Assembly: GCF_003633755.1 (NCBI RefSeq)
Contig: NZ_RBIL01000002.1
Location: 2,480,001-2,544,000, forward strand
DNA length: 64,000 nt
Reading direction: 5' to 3'
Source: Solirubrobacter pauli
Lineage (GTDB): Bacteria; Actinomycetota; Thermoleophilia; Solirubrobacterales; Solirubrobacteraceae
The notes under the pieces were generated by a model that worked only from the letters and a program-made list of their open reading frames with translations, ran no database searches and was not told the origin of the DNA. Of the stretch, positions 8,589 to 16,730 are shown one piece after another (position 1 is the stretch's first letter; each line of letters starts with the position of its first letter). The position numbers and the translations under genes are program-made.

Positions 8589-8816
8589 GAAGAGCCCCCG
8601 CGGCCCTGGGCGCGAAGCAACGCGCTGCGGCCGCCGCCCCGCGCCACGCCATCGCCCTGCGCGCGCCACCGCCGCGCCATCGCCCCGCCGCGCCATGGCC
8701 CGCCCCGCCATCGCCGTGGCTCTCAGCGCGCGACGCTTTGCGCTGCGCTGCCCGACGGTGTGCTCCCCGGCGCGCGACCGTCAGCCGCGCGCCACTCGAG
8801 CTGAACGCCGCGGCGT
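8589..8816. repeat. Very GC-rich low-complexity spacer with a degenerate repeat
   Basis: This stretch between convergent genes contains several imperfect copies of a GCGCCAtCGCCC-like unit (about 8636-8720) and otherwise simple GC-rich sequence. Open frames exist on both strands but have strongly skewed Arg/Ala/Pro composition and no recognisable domain, so I call no gene. It may be a recombination scar or merely compositionally biased spacer. Confidence 0.4.
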
Positions 8817-10208
8817 CTAGGACGCGCGCGCGGCCTCGGTCACGCCCGCGAGGTCCAGCAGCAGGTCGCGGACGTCGGTCGCGGCGACTCGGTCACGCGC
8901 GTGGGAGGTCTCGCTGCACAGGAACACCGGGCCGTCCTCGTCGCCGGGCGGGAGGAGGCCGTGGGTGCCCTTGACGTACTTGGAGGCGTCGAGGCCGACG
9001 ACCGACAGGACGTAGCGCAAGCCGGTCTTCTTGCGCACGAGGGCCTTGGCGCCGCGGATCTTGGCGCCCTTCTCGTCGTCCGGGTCCCAGAAGAGCTCGG
9101 CGGGGTCGTAGCCGGGCTTGCGGTGGATCTCGACCTGCTGGCCGAAGTCCGGGGCGTGGGCGTTGTCGAGCCAGTAGTGGTAGGTGAACCAGGCGTCGCG
9201 CTCGGCGAGGACGACGAGCTCGCCCGACCGCTCGTGGTTGAGGCCCGCGGCGGCGAGCGACTCGCCTTCGAGGATCTCCCCCACGCCGTCGAGGCCGGAC
9301 AACACGTCACGCACGGCCGGGATGTCGGCGGCGTTCGGGACGTACACGTGGCCGATCTGGTGGTCGCTCACGCAGAACGCGCGCGAGGTCCAGGGGTCCA
9401 GGTACTCCATGCCGGCCTGGCTGTAGACGTTCAGGAAGCCGGCGCGGCGCAGCGCGCGGTTGATCTCCACCGGCCGCTTGGCCTCGGTGATGCCGTACTC
9501 GCTGAGGACGACGATCTGGTCGCCGCGCTTGCGGCAGTGGTCGATCAGGTCGCCGAGGACCGCGTCCAGCTCGACCGCGGCCTTGGCCGCCTCGGGCGAG
9601 TCGGGGCCGAAGCGCTGGTGGTCGTAGTCGAGGTGCGGCAGGTACACGAGCGCCATGTCGAGCTTCTCGTTGTCCAGCACGATCTTCGTGGCGTCCGCGA
9701 TCCACTTGGTGGACTTGATGTTCGCCGTCGGGCCCCAGTACTGGAACAGGGGGAACTCGCCGAGCGGGCCGGTCAGGTTGTCGTGCAGCTGCGGCGGGAA
9801 CGTGTAGCAGTCCGGCGACTTGGCGCCGTCCGCGTGGTAGATCGGGCGCGGCGTGACCGTCAGGTCGGTGGAGGCGCCCATCGCGTACCACCAGCACACG
9901 TTCGCGACCCGGAAGTCCGGCTTCGCGCGGCGCGCGGTCTCCCACACCTTCTCGCCCTGGACCAGCTTGTTGTGCTGGCGCCAGAGGAAGACCTCGCCGA
10001 GGTCACGGAAGTACCAGCCGTTGCCGACGATGCCGTGGTCGGCGGGCGTGCCGCCGGTCACGAACGACGCCTGCACCGAGCAGGTCACCGCCGGGACGAT
10101 CGGATCCAGCGCGGCCTGGAAGCCGTCCGCCCCGAGCTTCGAGGTGCGCGGCATGTGCTTGAGCGCTTTCGGCGTGAGCCCCACCGCATCCACGACCACC
10201 AGCGTCAT
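8817..10208 (-). CDS. EboF-like alkaline phosphatase / nucleotide pyrophosphatase superfamily protein
   Basis: A 463-residue metallo-phosphohydrolase-fold protein. The N-terminus MTLVVVDAVGLT matches the first metal-ligand strand. VPAVTCSVQASFVTGG supplies the Thr nucleophile position of nucleotide pyrophosphatases, and GTPADHGIVGNGWYFRD, LPHLDYDHQRFGP and VLSEYGI carry further metal ligands. No signal peptide is visible, so it is probably cytoplasmic. It is the last gene of the seven-gene operon, with its ATG overlapping the upstream stop by one base. Homologues occur in ebo clusters as eboF. The natural substrate is unknown; hydrolysis of a phosphodiester or phosphate ester of the cluster's product is a reasonable inference. 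Confidence 0.83.
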   Translation of the reverse strand: MTLVVVDAVGLTPKALKHMPRTSKLGADGFQAALDPIVPAVTCSVQASFVTGGTPADHGIVGNGWYFRDLGEVFLWRQHNKLVQGEKVWETARRAKPDFRVANVCWWYAMGASTDLTVTPRPIYHADGAKSPDCYTFPPQLHDNLTGPLGEFPLFQYWGPTANIKSTKWIADATKIVLDNEKLDMALVYLPHLDYDHQRFGPDSPEAAKAAVELDAVLGDLIDHCRKRGDQIVVLSEYGITEAKRPVEINRALRRAGFLNVYSQAGMEYLDPWTSRAFCVSDHQIGHVYVPNAADIPAVRDVLSGLDGVGEILEGESLAAAGLNHERSGELVVLAERDAWFTYHYWLDNAHAPDFGQQVEIHRKPGYDPAELFWDPDDEKGAKIRGAKALVRKKTGLRYVLSVVGLDASKYVKGTHGLLPPGDEDGPVFLCSETSHARDRVAATDVRDLLLDLAGVTEAARAS

Positions 10209-11341
10209 CAGAGAACCTCCGCTCCCAGCGCGACCAGCCGGTCACGCGTCCATTCCAGCTCGGAGGCCAGCCCGGCCACGAGCCCTTCGTCGTCCGTGGG
10301 CGCGTCGCGCATGACGCTCCACGTGTAGGTCTCGACCTCGAAGTGGCGCGTGCGCGGCACGGCGCCACCGGCGAGCTGGCCCAGGGTGTCCACCAGCTCG
10401 TCCTGGGTCGTGTGCTCGTGCGTGTGCACGGGCACGTGGAAGTGCACGCGCCACTGGTCCTTCGCGGGCAGCGCGCCGTCCAGCGCCTCGGGCAGGTCGT
10501 CGGTGCCCTGCACGCCCGCGTCGACGATCTCGCGCGTCTGGTGCAGGAACTTGGGCTCGACGAACCCCGCGAGCAGCTCGCGGCCTGCCTCCGAGCCCGG
10601 GTCGTCCACGCGCAGCGCGGAGGACACCTGGGTCTTGACCACCGACACGCCCGCCTCGTCCAACGCGGCGACCGCGCCCGCCCCCGTCTCGAACTGCACG
10701 GCGAGATGGCACGCGTCCAGGCACACGCCGATCCAGTCCGGCGCGAGCCCGCGCAGCGCCTCGCACGCCTGCGCGATCGTCTCGATCGTGCACCCGGGCT
10801 CGGGCTCCAGCGCGAGCCGCACCCGCTTGCCGGTGTCCCGCTCCACGCGCTCGAGCTCCGCGGCGACGTCGGCCAGCCCGCGCAGGGATTCGGCCTGCTC
10901 GGCCGGCCCCCAACCCTCGCGCCAGCCCAGCGGCAGCGTCGAGATCGAGCCTTCCTCCACGTCCTCCGGCAGCAACCGGGCGAGCAGCCGCGCGAGCCCT
11001 TTCGTGTACTCGCGCCGCGCGTCCTGGGCCCAGTGCGGCCAGTAGACGTCCGTCTTGACGACGTCCGCGTGGAACGCCTTGTACGGGAACCCGTTCAGCG
11101 TCACGACCTCGAGCGACAGCTTGCGCAGCTGCTCCGACAGCCGATCCGCGGCGGCCTCGTCGGCCACCGCCGGCGCCGCCACCCACAGCCCGACGCCCAG
11201 CGACGGCACGTCGAGGCGCTCGCGCACACGCGCCGTGTAGCGCTCGAGCTGCGCCGCGACGCCGTCCAGGTCGTCGGCGGGATGGACGTTGGAGCAGTAC
11301 GCGAGATGGAGCAGGCTGCCGTCGGGGTGACGCAGGCGCAT
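10208..11341 (-). CDS. EboE-like metabolite traffic protein (TIM-barrel, xylose-isomerase-like)
   Basis: A 377-residue protein with the xylose-isomerase-like TIM-barrel pattern. Metal-ligand candidates are in LALEPEPGC (Glu) and GVCLDACHLAVQFE (Asp/His), with a further acid in VVKTQVSSALRV. The N-terminal LAYCSNVHPADDLDGV is a characteristic EboE opening. In Nostoc, ebo genes are needed for export of a scytonemin precursor to the periplasm, but the chemistry of EboE is not known. It lies 7 nt downstream of the TatD-like gene and overlaps the EboF start. It has the expected length for the family. Confidence 0.85.
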   Translation of the reverse strand: MRLRHPDGSLLHLAYCSNVHPADDLDGVAAQLERYTARVRERLDVPSLGVGLWVAAPAVADEAAADRLSEQLRKLSLEVVTLNGFPYKAFHADVVKTDVYWPHWAQDARREYTKGLARLLARLLPEDVEEGSISTLPLGWREGWGPAEQAESLRGLADVAAELERVERDTGKRVRLALEPEPGCTIETIAQACEALRGLAPDWIGVCLDACHLAVQFETGAGAVAALDEAGVSVVKTQVSSALRVDDPGSEAGRELLAGFVEPKFLHQTREIVDAGVQGTDDLPEALDGALPAKDQWRVHFHVPVHTHEHTTQDELVDTLGQLAGGAVPRTRHFEVETYTWSVMRDAPTDDEGLVAGLASELEWTRDRLVALGAEVL

Positions 11342-11348
11342 CGAAGCC

Positions 11349-12209
11349 CTACCGCTCCCCGCGCAGCACGCCGCTGCCCTCGAACGTCGCCGTCAGGTCC
11401 GGCGACTCGATGTCGTCGAGGATCAGCTGGCCGCTCTGCGCGAAGAAGTCGACCGGGTTGCGCCACACGAGGCGGTCGATGTCGTCCTCGCTGAAGCCGG
11501 CCTCGGCCATGCGGTCGGCGGTCTTGCGGACCTTCAGCGGGTCCGACACGCCCCAGTCGCAGGCGGAGTTGACCAGCACGCGCTCCAAGCCGTGCTCCTG
11601 CGCGACGCGCACCATCCGGTGCTCGTCCATCTTGGTGCCCGGGTAGATCGAGAAGCCCGCCCAGCAGCCGGAGTCCAGGACGTCCTTGACCGTGAGCTCG
11701 TTGTTGTGGTCGATGACCACGAACTCGGGCTTGAGGCCGGACGCGAGGACCATCTCGATCGTCTTCAGCGTGCCGTGGGCCTTGTCACGGTGGGGCGTGT
11801 GCACGAGCACCGGCAGCTCGTACTCCACGGCCAGCTCGAGCTGGGCCTGCATCGCCCACTCCTCCGCGGCCGTCATCGCGTCGAAGCCGATCTCGCCGAC
11901 GGCGACGACGCCGTCCTTGCCGAGGAAGCGCGGCAGGACGTCGATCACCTCGCGCGCGAGCGCCTCGTCGTTGGCCTCCTTGGGGTTGAGGCCGATCGTG
12001 CAGTGATGGCGGATGCCGAACTGCCCCGAGCGGAAGCGCTCCCAGCCAAGCAGGGAGTTGAAGTAGTCGATGAACGAGCCGACCGACGTGCGCGGCTGCC
12101 CCAGCCAGAACGCGGGTTCCACGAGCGCGCGCACCCCCGAGGCGTACATCGCCTCGTAGTCGTCGGTCGTGCGCGACGTCATGTGCGCGTGGGGGTCGAA
12201 GATCCTCAT
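11349..12209 (-). CDS. EboB-like TatD-family metal-dependent hydrolase
   Basis: A 286-residue amidohydrolase-superfamily protein. The HxH metal motif is at the N-terminus (IFDPHAHM); VGEIGFD carries the bridging Glu region, PVLVHTPHRD a metal His, VVIDHNNE a second His, and NSACDWG the catalytic Asp. TatD proteins are usually DNases or lactone/phosphoester hydrolases; the ebo-type branch has no proven substrate. It is translationally coupled to the EboA-like gene (ATGA at 12206-12209). Confidence 0.87.
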   Translation of the reverse strand: MRIFDPHAHMTSRTTDDYEAMYASGVRALVEPAFWLGQPRTSVGSFIDYFNSLLGWERFRSGQFGIRHHCTIGLNPKEANDEALAREVIDVLPRFLGKDGVVAVGEIGFDAMTAAEEWAMQAQLELAVEYELPVLVHTPHRDKAHGTLKTIEMVLASGLKPEFVVIDHNNELTVKDVLDSGCWAGFSIYPGTKMDEHRMVRVAQEHGLERVLVNSACDWGVSDPLKVRKTADRMAEAGFSEDDIDRLVWRNPVDFFAQSGQLILDDIESPDLTATFEGSGVLRGER

Positions 12210-12928
12210 GCCTGGTGCTCCTGGACGTTTCGGTACGACAGGGCACGTTCGGCGGCCGCGCGGCGGTCCTCGAACGGGCTCTGCAGCTCAGCTTCGATCG
12301 CGGCGATGTGCTCCTGCGCCGGGTAGCGGTCGATGACCGTCCACACCTCGGGCGGCAGGTCGCGGCCGGCGGCCACGCGCTCGTGCACGAAGGCGGCGAG
12401 CATCCGTGCGCCGTCCGGTGTGACGCGCTCCGGGATCCCGTCGAGGCCGAGGATCGGCACGCCGACGAACACGCACTTGAGCACGGCTTGGTCGTACTGC
12501 GCGTCCGTCAGGTGCTGCGTCGCGTACGGGCCGAGGGCGGCGGCGATCAGCCGCGTGTCGTTCGTGCGGATCGCGTCGTCGACGAGCCCAAGCCCGCGGT
12601 CCCCGATGTCGAGGTACGGCAGCGCGCGCAGGATGCCACGGCGCTCGGCGGCGTCGCCGAAGCGGTACAGCTCGGCGAGCTCGGCCTCGGCGCGCTCGCC
12701 CGCGGCCTGCAGGAGCAGCACGCGCGCGGCGTCGTCGATCGTCCACGCCCACACGTCGGCGGGATCGTCGGCCGGGTCGAGCGGATCGCGCCCGACCTTG
12801 CGCCCGACCATCGCGAACTTGGAGCGCAGCACGGCCGGGTCGGCCGCCACCGCCGCGCTCGTCTCGCGCAGCCAGTCCAGGCCTTCGGGCTTCGCCCGCT
12901 CCTCCAATGCAGCAGATAGATCCTTCAT
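12206..12928 (-). CDS. EboA-like metabolite traffic protein
   Basis: A 240-residue, mostly helical protein without membrane segments or known catalytic motif. Recognisable EboA traits are the DDAARVLLLQAA segment near residue 65, the GDAAERRGILRALPYLDIG segment, and the C-terminal PPEVWTVIDRYPAQE and FEDRRAAAERAL segments. EboA is the founding protein of ebo clusters and has no established biochemical function. It overlaps both neighbours by 4 bp, so it belongs to the operon. Assignment rests on sequence pattern plus the unmistakable EboB/EboE/EboF neighbours. Confidence 0.82.
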   Translation of the reverse strand: MKDLSAALEERAKPEGLDWLRETSAAVAADPAVLRSKFAMVGRKVGRDPLDPADDPADVWAWTIDDAARVLLLQAAGERAEAELAELYRFGDAAERRGILRALPYLDIGDRGLGLVDDAIRTNDTRLIAAALGPYATQHLTDAQYDQAVLKCVFVGVPILGLDGIPERVTPDGARMLAAFVHERVAAGRDLPPEVWTVIDRYPAQEHIAAIEAELQSPFEDRRAAAERALSYRNVQEHQA

Positions 12929-13767
12929 CGAACCGCCTCACGCTCAGCCGCGCGCAGCGCGGACTTGGCCGCCGGCACCGTCTCGTGCGCGGCATGGGAA
13001 TGTCGTGAGAGCTCGACCGCGACCATCCCGGTGTAGTCGATCTCCGACAGCACGCGAAGGCTCTCGTCCAGGTCGAGCTCGCCTTCGCCGAACATCAGGT
13101 GCTCGTGGACGCCGCGGCGCATGTCCTCGATGTGGACGTGCGCGAGCGTCGGCGCGCCCCGGCGCACGCACTCGGTCACCGACATCGGCTCCAGGCAGAC
13201 GATGTGCCCGATGTCGAGCGTGAGCCCGAGCGCCGGCGGGTTCCCGAGCCGCCGCTGCAGCTCCTCGTAGTCCGACAGCCGCTCCACGAGCATGCCCGGC
13301 TCGGGCTCGAACGCGAGCGTGACGCCCGCCGCGTCGGCGTGCGTGAGCACCCGCTCGCAGCCTTCGACCAGCAGGTCCCAGGCGCGCTCGGGCGACTCGT
13401 CCGGCGCGATCGAGCCGCTCCACATCGAGACGACGGGCGCGCCCAGCTCGACCGCGACGTCGACGGCCGTGCACAGCAGGTCGACGCGCTTCTGGCGGCC
13501 ATCGCTGACGAGCGTCGGGAAGTGCTTGCGCCGCGGGTCGAGCACGAAGCGCGCGCCCGTCTCCACCACGCACGACATCCCGCGCTCTTCCAGTTCCGCG
13601 CGCACGCGCGCGGCGCGCGCGCGAAGGCGCGGGGCGAACGGGTCGAAGTGGATGTGGTCCAGCGTCAGCGCGATGCCGCCGTACCCGTTGTCGGCCAGCA
13701 GGTCGAGCGCATCCTCGAGCCGGTGGTCGGACAGCCCGTTCGAGACGTAGCCAAACCGCAGGCTCAT
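12925..13767 (-). CDS. Sugar phosphate isomerase/epimerase (AP_endonuc_2 TIM barrel)
   Basis: A 280-residue TIM-barrel protein. The usual metal/substrate residues are seen: Glu in LAFEPEPGML, Asp/His in GLTLDIGH, His in LAHVHIEDM and Glu in HLMFGEGELDL. Related enzymes isomerise or epimerise keto-sugars, hydroxypyruvate or keto-inositols. It is fused into the operon by ATGA overlaps on both sides and sits between the prenyltransferase and EboA. In classical ebo clusters the extra enzyme is an EboD-type dehydroquinate-synthase-like cyclase; here this isomerase and an inositol-phosphate synthase occur instead. Confidence 0.87.
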   Translation of the reverse strand: MSLRFGYVSNGLSDHRLEDALDLLADNGYGGIALTLDHIHFDPFAPRLRARAARVRAELEERGMSCVVETGARFVLDPRRKHFPTLVSDGRQKRVDLLCTAVDVAVELGAPVVSMWSGSIAPDESPERAWDLLVEGCERVLTHADAAGVTLAFEPEPGMLVERLSDYEELQRRLGNPPALGLTLDIGHIVCLEPMSVTECVRRGAPTLAHVHIEDMRRGVHEHLMFGEGELDLDESLRVLSEIDYTGMVAVELSRHSHAAHETVPAAKSALRAAEREAVR

Positions 13768-14663
13768 GTCACCTTCCTCCTCCTGGAGAGCTTGCGAGCC
13801 AGCGGGAACAGCGCCGCGACGCCGGCGGCGGGGCCGAGCGAGCCCGCCCCAGCCATCAGCCCGGCTTCGAGCGGCATCAGCCCCATGATCCCGGCTCCCA
13901 CGGACTTCTGCAGGCGGGCGGGCGTGGGCTCGGCGATCGCGTCCACGTGCGCCCGGCCGACGAACGCGCCGTAGGCACCGGCGAGGCCGACGGCGGCAGC
14001 ACGACTGAGCTTCGGCGCACGCTGGCCGAGCAGCGCGCTCGCGCCGGCCACGGCCGCGGTGCCGGCGAGGGCGCGCTTGGACACGCTCGGATCGCCGCCC
14101 GTGACCTCTTGGCGTGAGACCTCGGTGACCATCGTGATGTGCGCCGTGACCACGGCGGCGGCCGGCAGCGCGGCGGCGGCGCCGCTCGTGCCCGACCCGA
14201 CCAGCACGTCCAGGCCACGGCAGGCGGCCATCGACAGCGACGCGACCGGCGTGTCCTTGCCGAACAGGTCGTAGCCCCAGACGGCGGCGGCCAGCGGCCA
14301 GGCGAGCGGCAGCGCGCGCTTGCCGTCGGCGGCGACGGCCAGCGCCAGCGAGCCCGCGGTCAGCGCGCCCGCGAACCCGAGCGCGAACTCGGGCGAGATC
14401 CGCCCGGACGGGATCGGCCGTGAGGGGCGCTCGACCGCGTCGACCTCACGGTCGGCGTAGTCGTTGAGCGCCATCCCGGCCAGGTACATCATCGACGACG
14501 ACGCGACCAGCCCCGCGGTCCGCGGGACGTTGCCGAGCTGGCCGGACGCGGCCACCCCGACGAGCACGTCGCCCGGAACGGACAGCACCGCCGGTAGCCG
14601 GACGAGCTCGGCGAGGTCTCCCGCGCGGCGAATCCGAGCCCGTCGGCGAAAGCCGCGTGGCAT
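13764..14663 (-). CDS. UbiA-family prenyltransferase (EboC-like)
   Basis: A 299-residue integral membrane enzyme with about seven to eight hydrophobic helices. The first Asp-rich motif NDYADREVDAVERPSRPIP is intact (NDxxDxxxD and the following RP-x-P). The second is only partly conserved (SVSKRALAG region). UbiA enzymes attach polyprenyl chains from prenyl diphosphates to aromatic or polar acceptors in the membrane. Homologues are encoded as eboC in ebo clusters. It starts 2 nt after the stop of the inositol-phosphate synthase gene and overlaps the isomerase gene. The acceptor is unknown; an inositol- or sugar-derived headgroup made by its neighbours would fit and is inference. Confidence 0.87.
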   Translation of the reverse strand: MPRGFRRRARIRRAGDLAELVRLPAVLSVPGDVLVGVAASGQLGNVPRTAGLVASSSMMYLAGMALNDYADREVDAVERPSRPIPSGRISPEFALGFAGALTAGSLALAVAADGKRALPLAWPLAAAVWGYDLFGKDTPVASLSMAACRGLDVLVGSGTSGAAAALPAAAVVTAHITMVTEVSRQEVTGGDPSVSKRALAGTAAVAGASALLGQRAPKLSRAAAVGLAGAYGAFVGRAHVDAIAEPTPARLQKSVGAGIMGLMPLEAGLMAGAGSLGPAAGVAALFPLARKLSRRRKVT

Positions 14664-14665
14664 CG

Positions 14666-15829
14666 CTAGGCGACGACCCGCTGGAGTACCCAGCGCTCGA
14701 GCATGTCGTACTGGGTGTGCAGGGCGTGCTCGGTCGAGCCCGCCGGATCCTTGAAGAAGAACGCGAGCGAGCTCAGCGTTCCGCGCTCACCGCGCTCGAG
14801 CGCGAGCGCGAGCAGGCGGATGAGGTCCAGCAGCAGCGGGGCGGCCAGCGTCGAGTCGCAGCCCTCCCAGGTGAACTGGAGCTTCATCCGGACGCCCATG
14901 AAGCCCTCGAAGACGACGTGGTCCCAGGCGGTCTTCCACTCGCCCATGTCCTTGACGTCTTCGATCCGGATCGGCGCCTCGACCGGGTAGCCGAGGATGT
15001 CCTCGAGCAGCTTGCCCTTGGAGTCCAGCTTGGACTGCGCGCGCTCCGGGTCGGCCAGCGCGGCACCGTCGCCGCCGCCGAGGATGTTGTACCCGGCCCA
15101 CGAGCGCACCTTCAGGTTGCGCGTGCCCAGCGCGGGCGCGAGCACCGACTTCATGAACGTCTCGCCGGTCTTGCCGTCCGAGCCCGCGAGCGGGACCTCG
15201 TGCGCCTCGGCCAGCGCCTCGATGGCGGGCAGGCGGGCGCCGACGGACGGCGTGAAGTCCACGAACGCGGCACCGACCTCGATCGCCGCGAGCGCGTACA
15301 GCGCGCTCGGCGGAAGCACGGCCAGGCCACGGTCCAGCGCGTCCATCAGCAGCGCGGGGTCGGCGTGCGCCGGGTGCGGCTCGACGGGCGCCTCCGTCGA
15401 CGAGACGTTGACGACGACCAGACGCTGGAGGTCGTTGCGGGTCTTGAACGAGCTGAGGTCGGAGACGATCCGGCCGAGGGCGGCGCGCGGCTCGGTGCGG
15501 GCCTCATGACCGGTGATGCCCGGGCGCTGCTCGGACTCGGCGGCTTCGATCGCGGCGCCGAGCGCGTTGGGCAGGCCGTGCGGCAGGACGCCGTCGTCGA
15601 CGAGCTTCGCGGCGCGGAGCGCCAGCGGCGTCTCGACGACGTCGTGACCGCCGAAGACGAGATCACCGAGCTCCGGCATGCCGGCTTCGGTGAACGGCGG
15701 CCGCATGGTGACCATGCCCGTAGGCTCGGTAAGACCGGCAGCCACCGCTGCCGCGCCCGTCAGCGCAGTGGTCGCGACCGACCCGCGACCGCCGACGAGC
15801 CAGACGCCGACCCGGCGATCGGTACTCAT
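14666..15829 (-). CDS. Inositol-3-phosphate synthase-like protein
   Basis: A 387-residue NAD-dependent enzyme of the myo-inositol-1-phosphate synthase family, which converts glucose 6-phosphate to inositol 3-phosphate. The Rossmann glycine loop VGVWLVGGRGSVATTAL is at the N-terminus. The family signature GSDGKTGETFMKSVLAPAL carries the catalytic Lys region and is followed by WAGYNILGGGDG. The length matches bacterial/archaeal-type enzymes. It is the first gene of the seven-gene leftward operon; 133 bp separate it from the divergent ThuA-like gene. It could supply an inositol phosphate to the cluster, or be a specialised paralogue with a different substrate. Confidence 0.9.
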   Translation of the reverse strand: MSTDRRVGVWLVGGRGSVATTALTGAAAVAAGLTEPTGMVTMRPPFTEAGMPELGDLVFGGHDVVETPLALRAAKLVDDGVLPHGLPNALGAAIEAAESEQRPGITGHEARTEPRAALGRIVSDLSSFKTRNDLQRLVVVNVSSTEAPVEPHPAHADPALLMDALDRGLAVLPPSALYALAAIEVGAAFVDFTPSVGARLPAIEALAEAHEVPLAGSDGKTGETFMKSVLAPALGTRNLKVRSWAGYNILGGGDGAALADPERAQSKLDSKGKLLEDILGYPVEAPIRIEDVKDMGEWKTAWDHVVFEGFMGVRMKLQFTWEGCDSTLAAPLLLDLIRLLALALERGERGTLSSLAFFFKDPAGSTEHALHTQYDMLERWVLQRVVA

Positions 15830-15962
15830 GACCTGGGACCCTCCACGACCCGACGAGCGTAGCGTCGTGCCTCTCCTCGCTTCATCGCGTCCACTTTATG
15901 CTGCATGTCAAGACCAAGTCTGTTCGTTGCCCGGCAAAACAAATCTTTCGGCTAGGTGCACA

Positions 15963-16730
15963 GTGACCCTCCGTGTGCTCTTCCTCAGCCTGTTGCTGAC
16001 GCTAGCGTCCGCTTGCGGCAGCCAGGCCAGCTCCGGACGAATAGCTGACCGCTTCCGTGTGCTCGTGCTCACGGAGACGACGGGCTATCGCCACGACTCG
16101 ATTCCGGCCGGCGTGCGCGCCATCCAGAGGCTAGGACGAACGCACCGCTTCACGGTGGATACGACCGGATCGTCCAGTGGGTTCACCGCCAAGCGGCTGG
16201 CCCGCTACGACGCCGTGATCTTCCTGTCGGCGACCGGCACGCCGGTCGCCAAGCGCGCCGAGCAGCGCGCGTTCGAGCGCTACATCCGGGCCGGCGGCGG
16301 CTACCTGGGCATCCACGCGGCGTCCGACACCCGCGGGCGATGGCCCTGGTACGAGCAGCTCGTCGGCGCCCGCTTCACGCGTCACGCGCCCGGGACGGCG
16401 CGCGCGACCGTCAAGGTCGAGGACCGTCGCGCGGCGGCCACCGAGGCGCTCCCGGCCGAGTGGACGCGCACCGACGAGTGGTACGAGTTCGACCGCAACC
16501 CGCGCGGGCGCGTACGAGTGCTGGCGACCGTCGACGAGTCCAGCTACCGCGGCGGGAAGATGGGCGCGGACCATCCGATCGCCTGGTGCCACCGCTACGA
16601 TGGCGGCCGCTCGGTGTACACCGCGATGGGTCACACGCGGGAGTCCTTCTCCGAGCGCCGGTTCCTTGCCCACCTGAAGGGCGCAATCGAGATGGCCGCC
16701 GGCCGCGCGAGGTTTGACTGTGCGCCTTAG
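15963..16730 (+). CDS. ThuA-like domain lipoprotein
   Basis: 255 residues if started at the GTG at 15963, which places a lipoprotein signal (LLLTLASAC) at the N-terminus; a much longer in-frame extension would cross the promoter region. The mature part is a ThuA/glutamine-amidotransferase-like fold: RVLVLTETTGYRHDSI, then YLGIHAASDT and PVTWC-like HPIAWCHRYDGGRSVY, ending in GHTRESF. ThuA proteins occur with trehalose/disaccharide 3-keto-sugar metabolism and with secreted TIM-barrel isomerases in many bacteria; their reaction is not firmly known. It is divergent from the Ino1-like gene and overlaps the next gene by 11 bp. Confidence 0.87.
   Translation: MTLRVLFLSLLLTLASACGSQASSGRIADRFRVLVLTETTGYRHDSIPAGVRAIQRLGRTHRFTVDTTGSSSGFTAKRLARYDAVIFLSATGTPVAKRAEQRAFERYIRAGGGYLGIHAASDTRGRWPWYEQLVGARFTRHAPGTARATVKVEDRRAAATEALPAEWTRTDEWYEFDRNPRGRVRVLATVDESSYRGGKMGADHPIAWCHRYDGGRSVYTAMGHTRESFSERRFLAHLKGAIEMAAGRARFDCAP

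Noticed and set aside
15883..15911. TTGACA on the minus strand upstream of the Ino1-like gene
   Set aside because: No acceptable -10 element is found at 16-18 nt, so I did not call a promoter.
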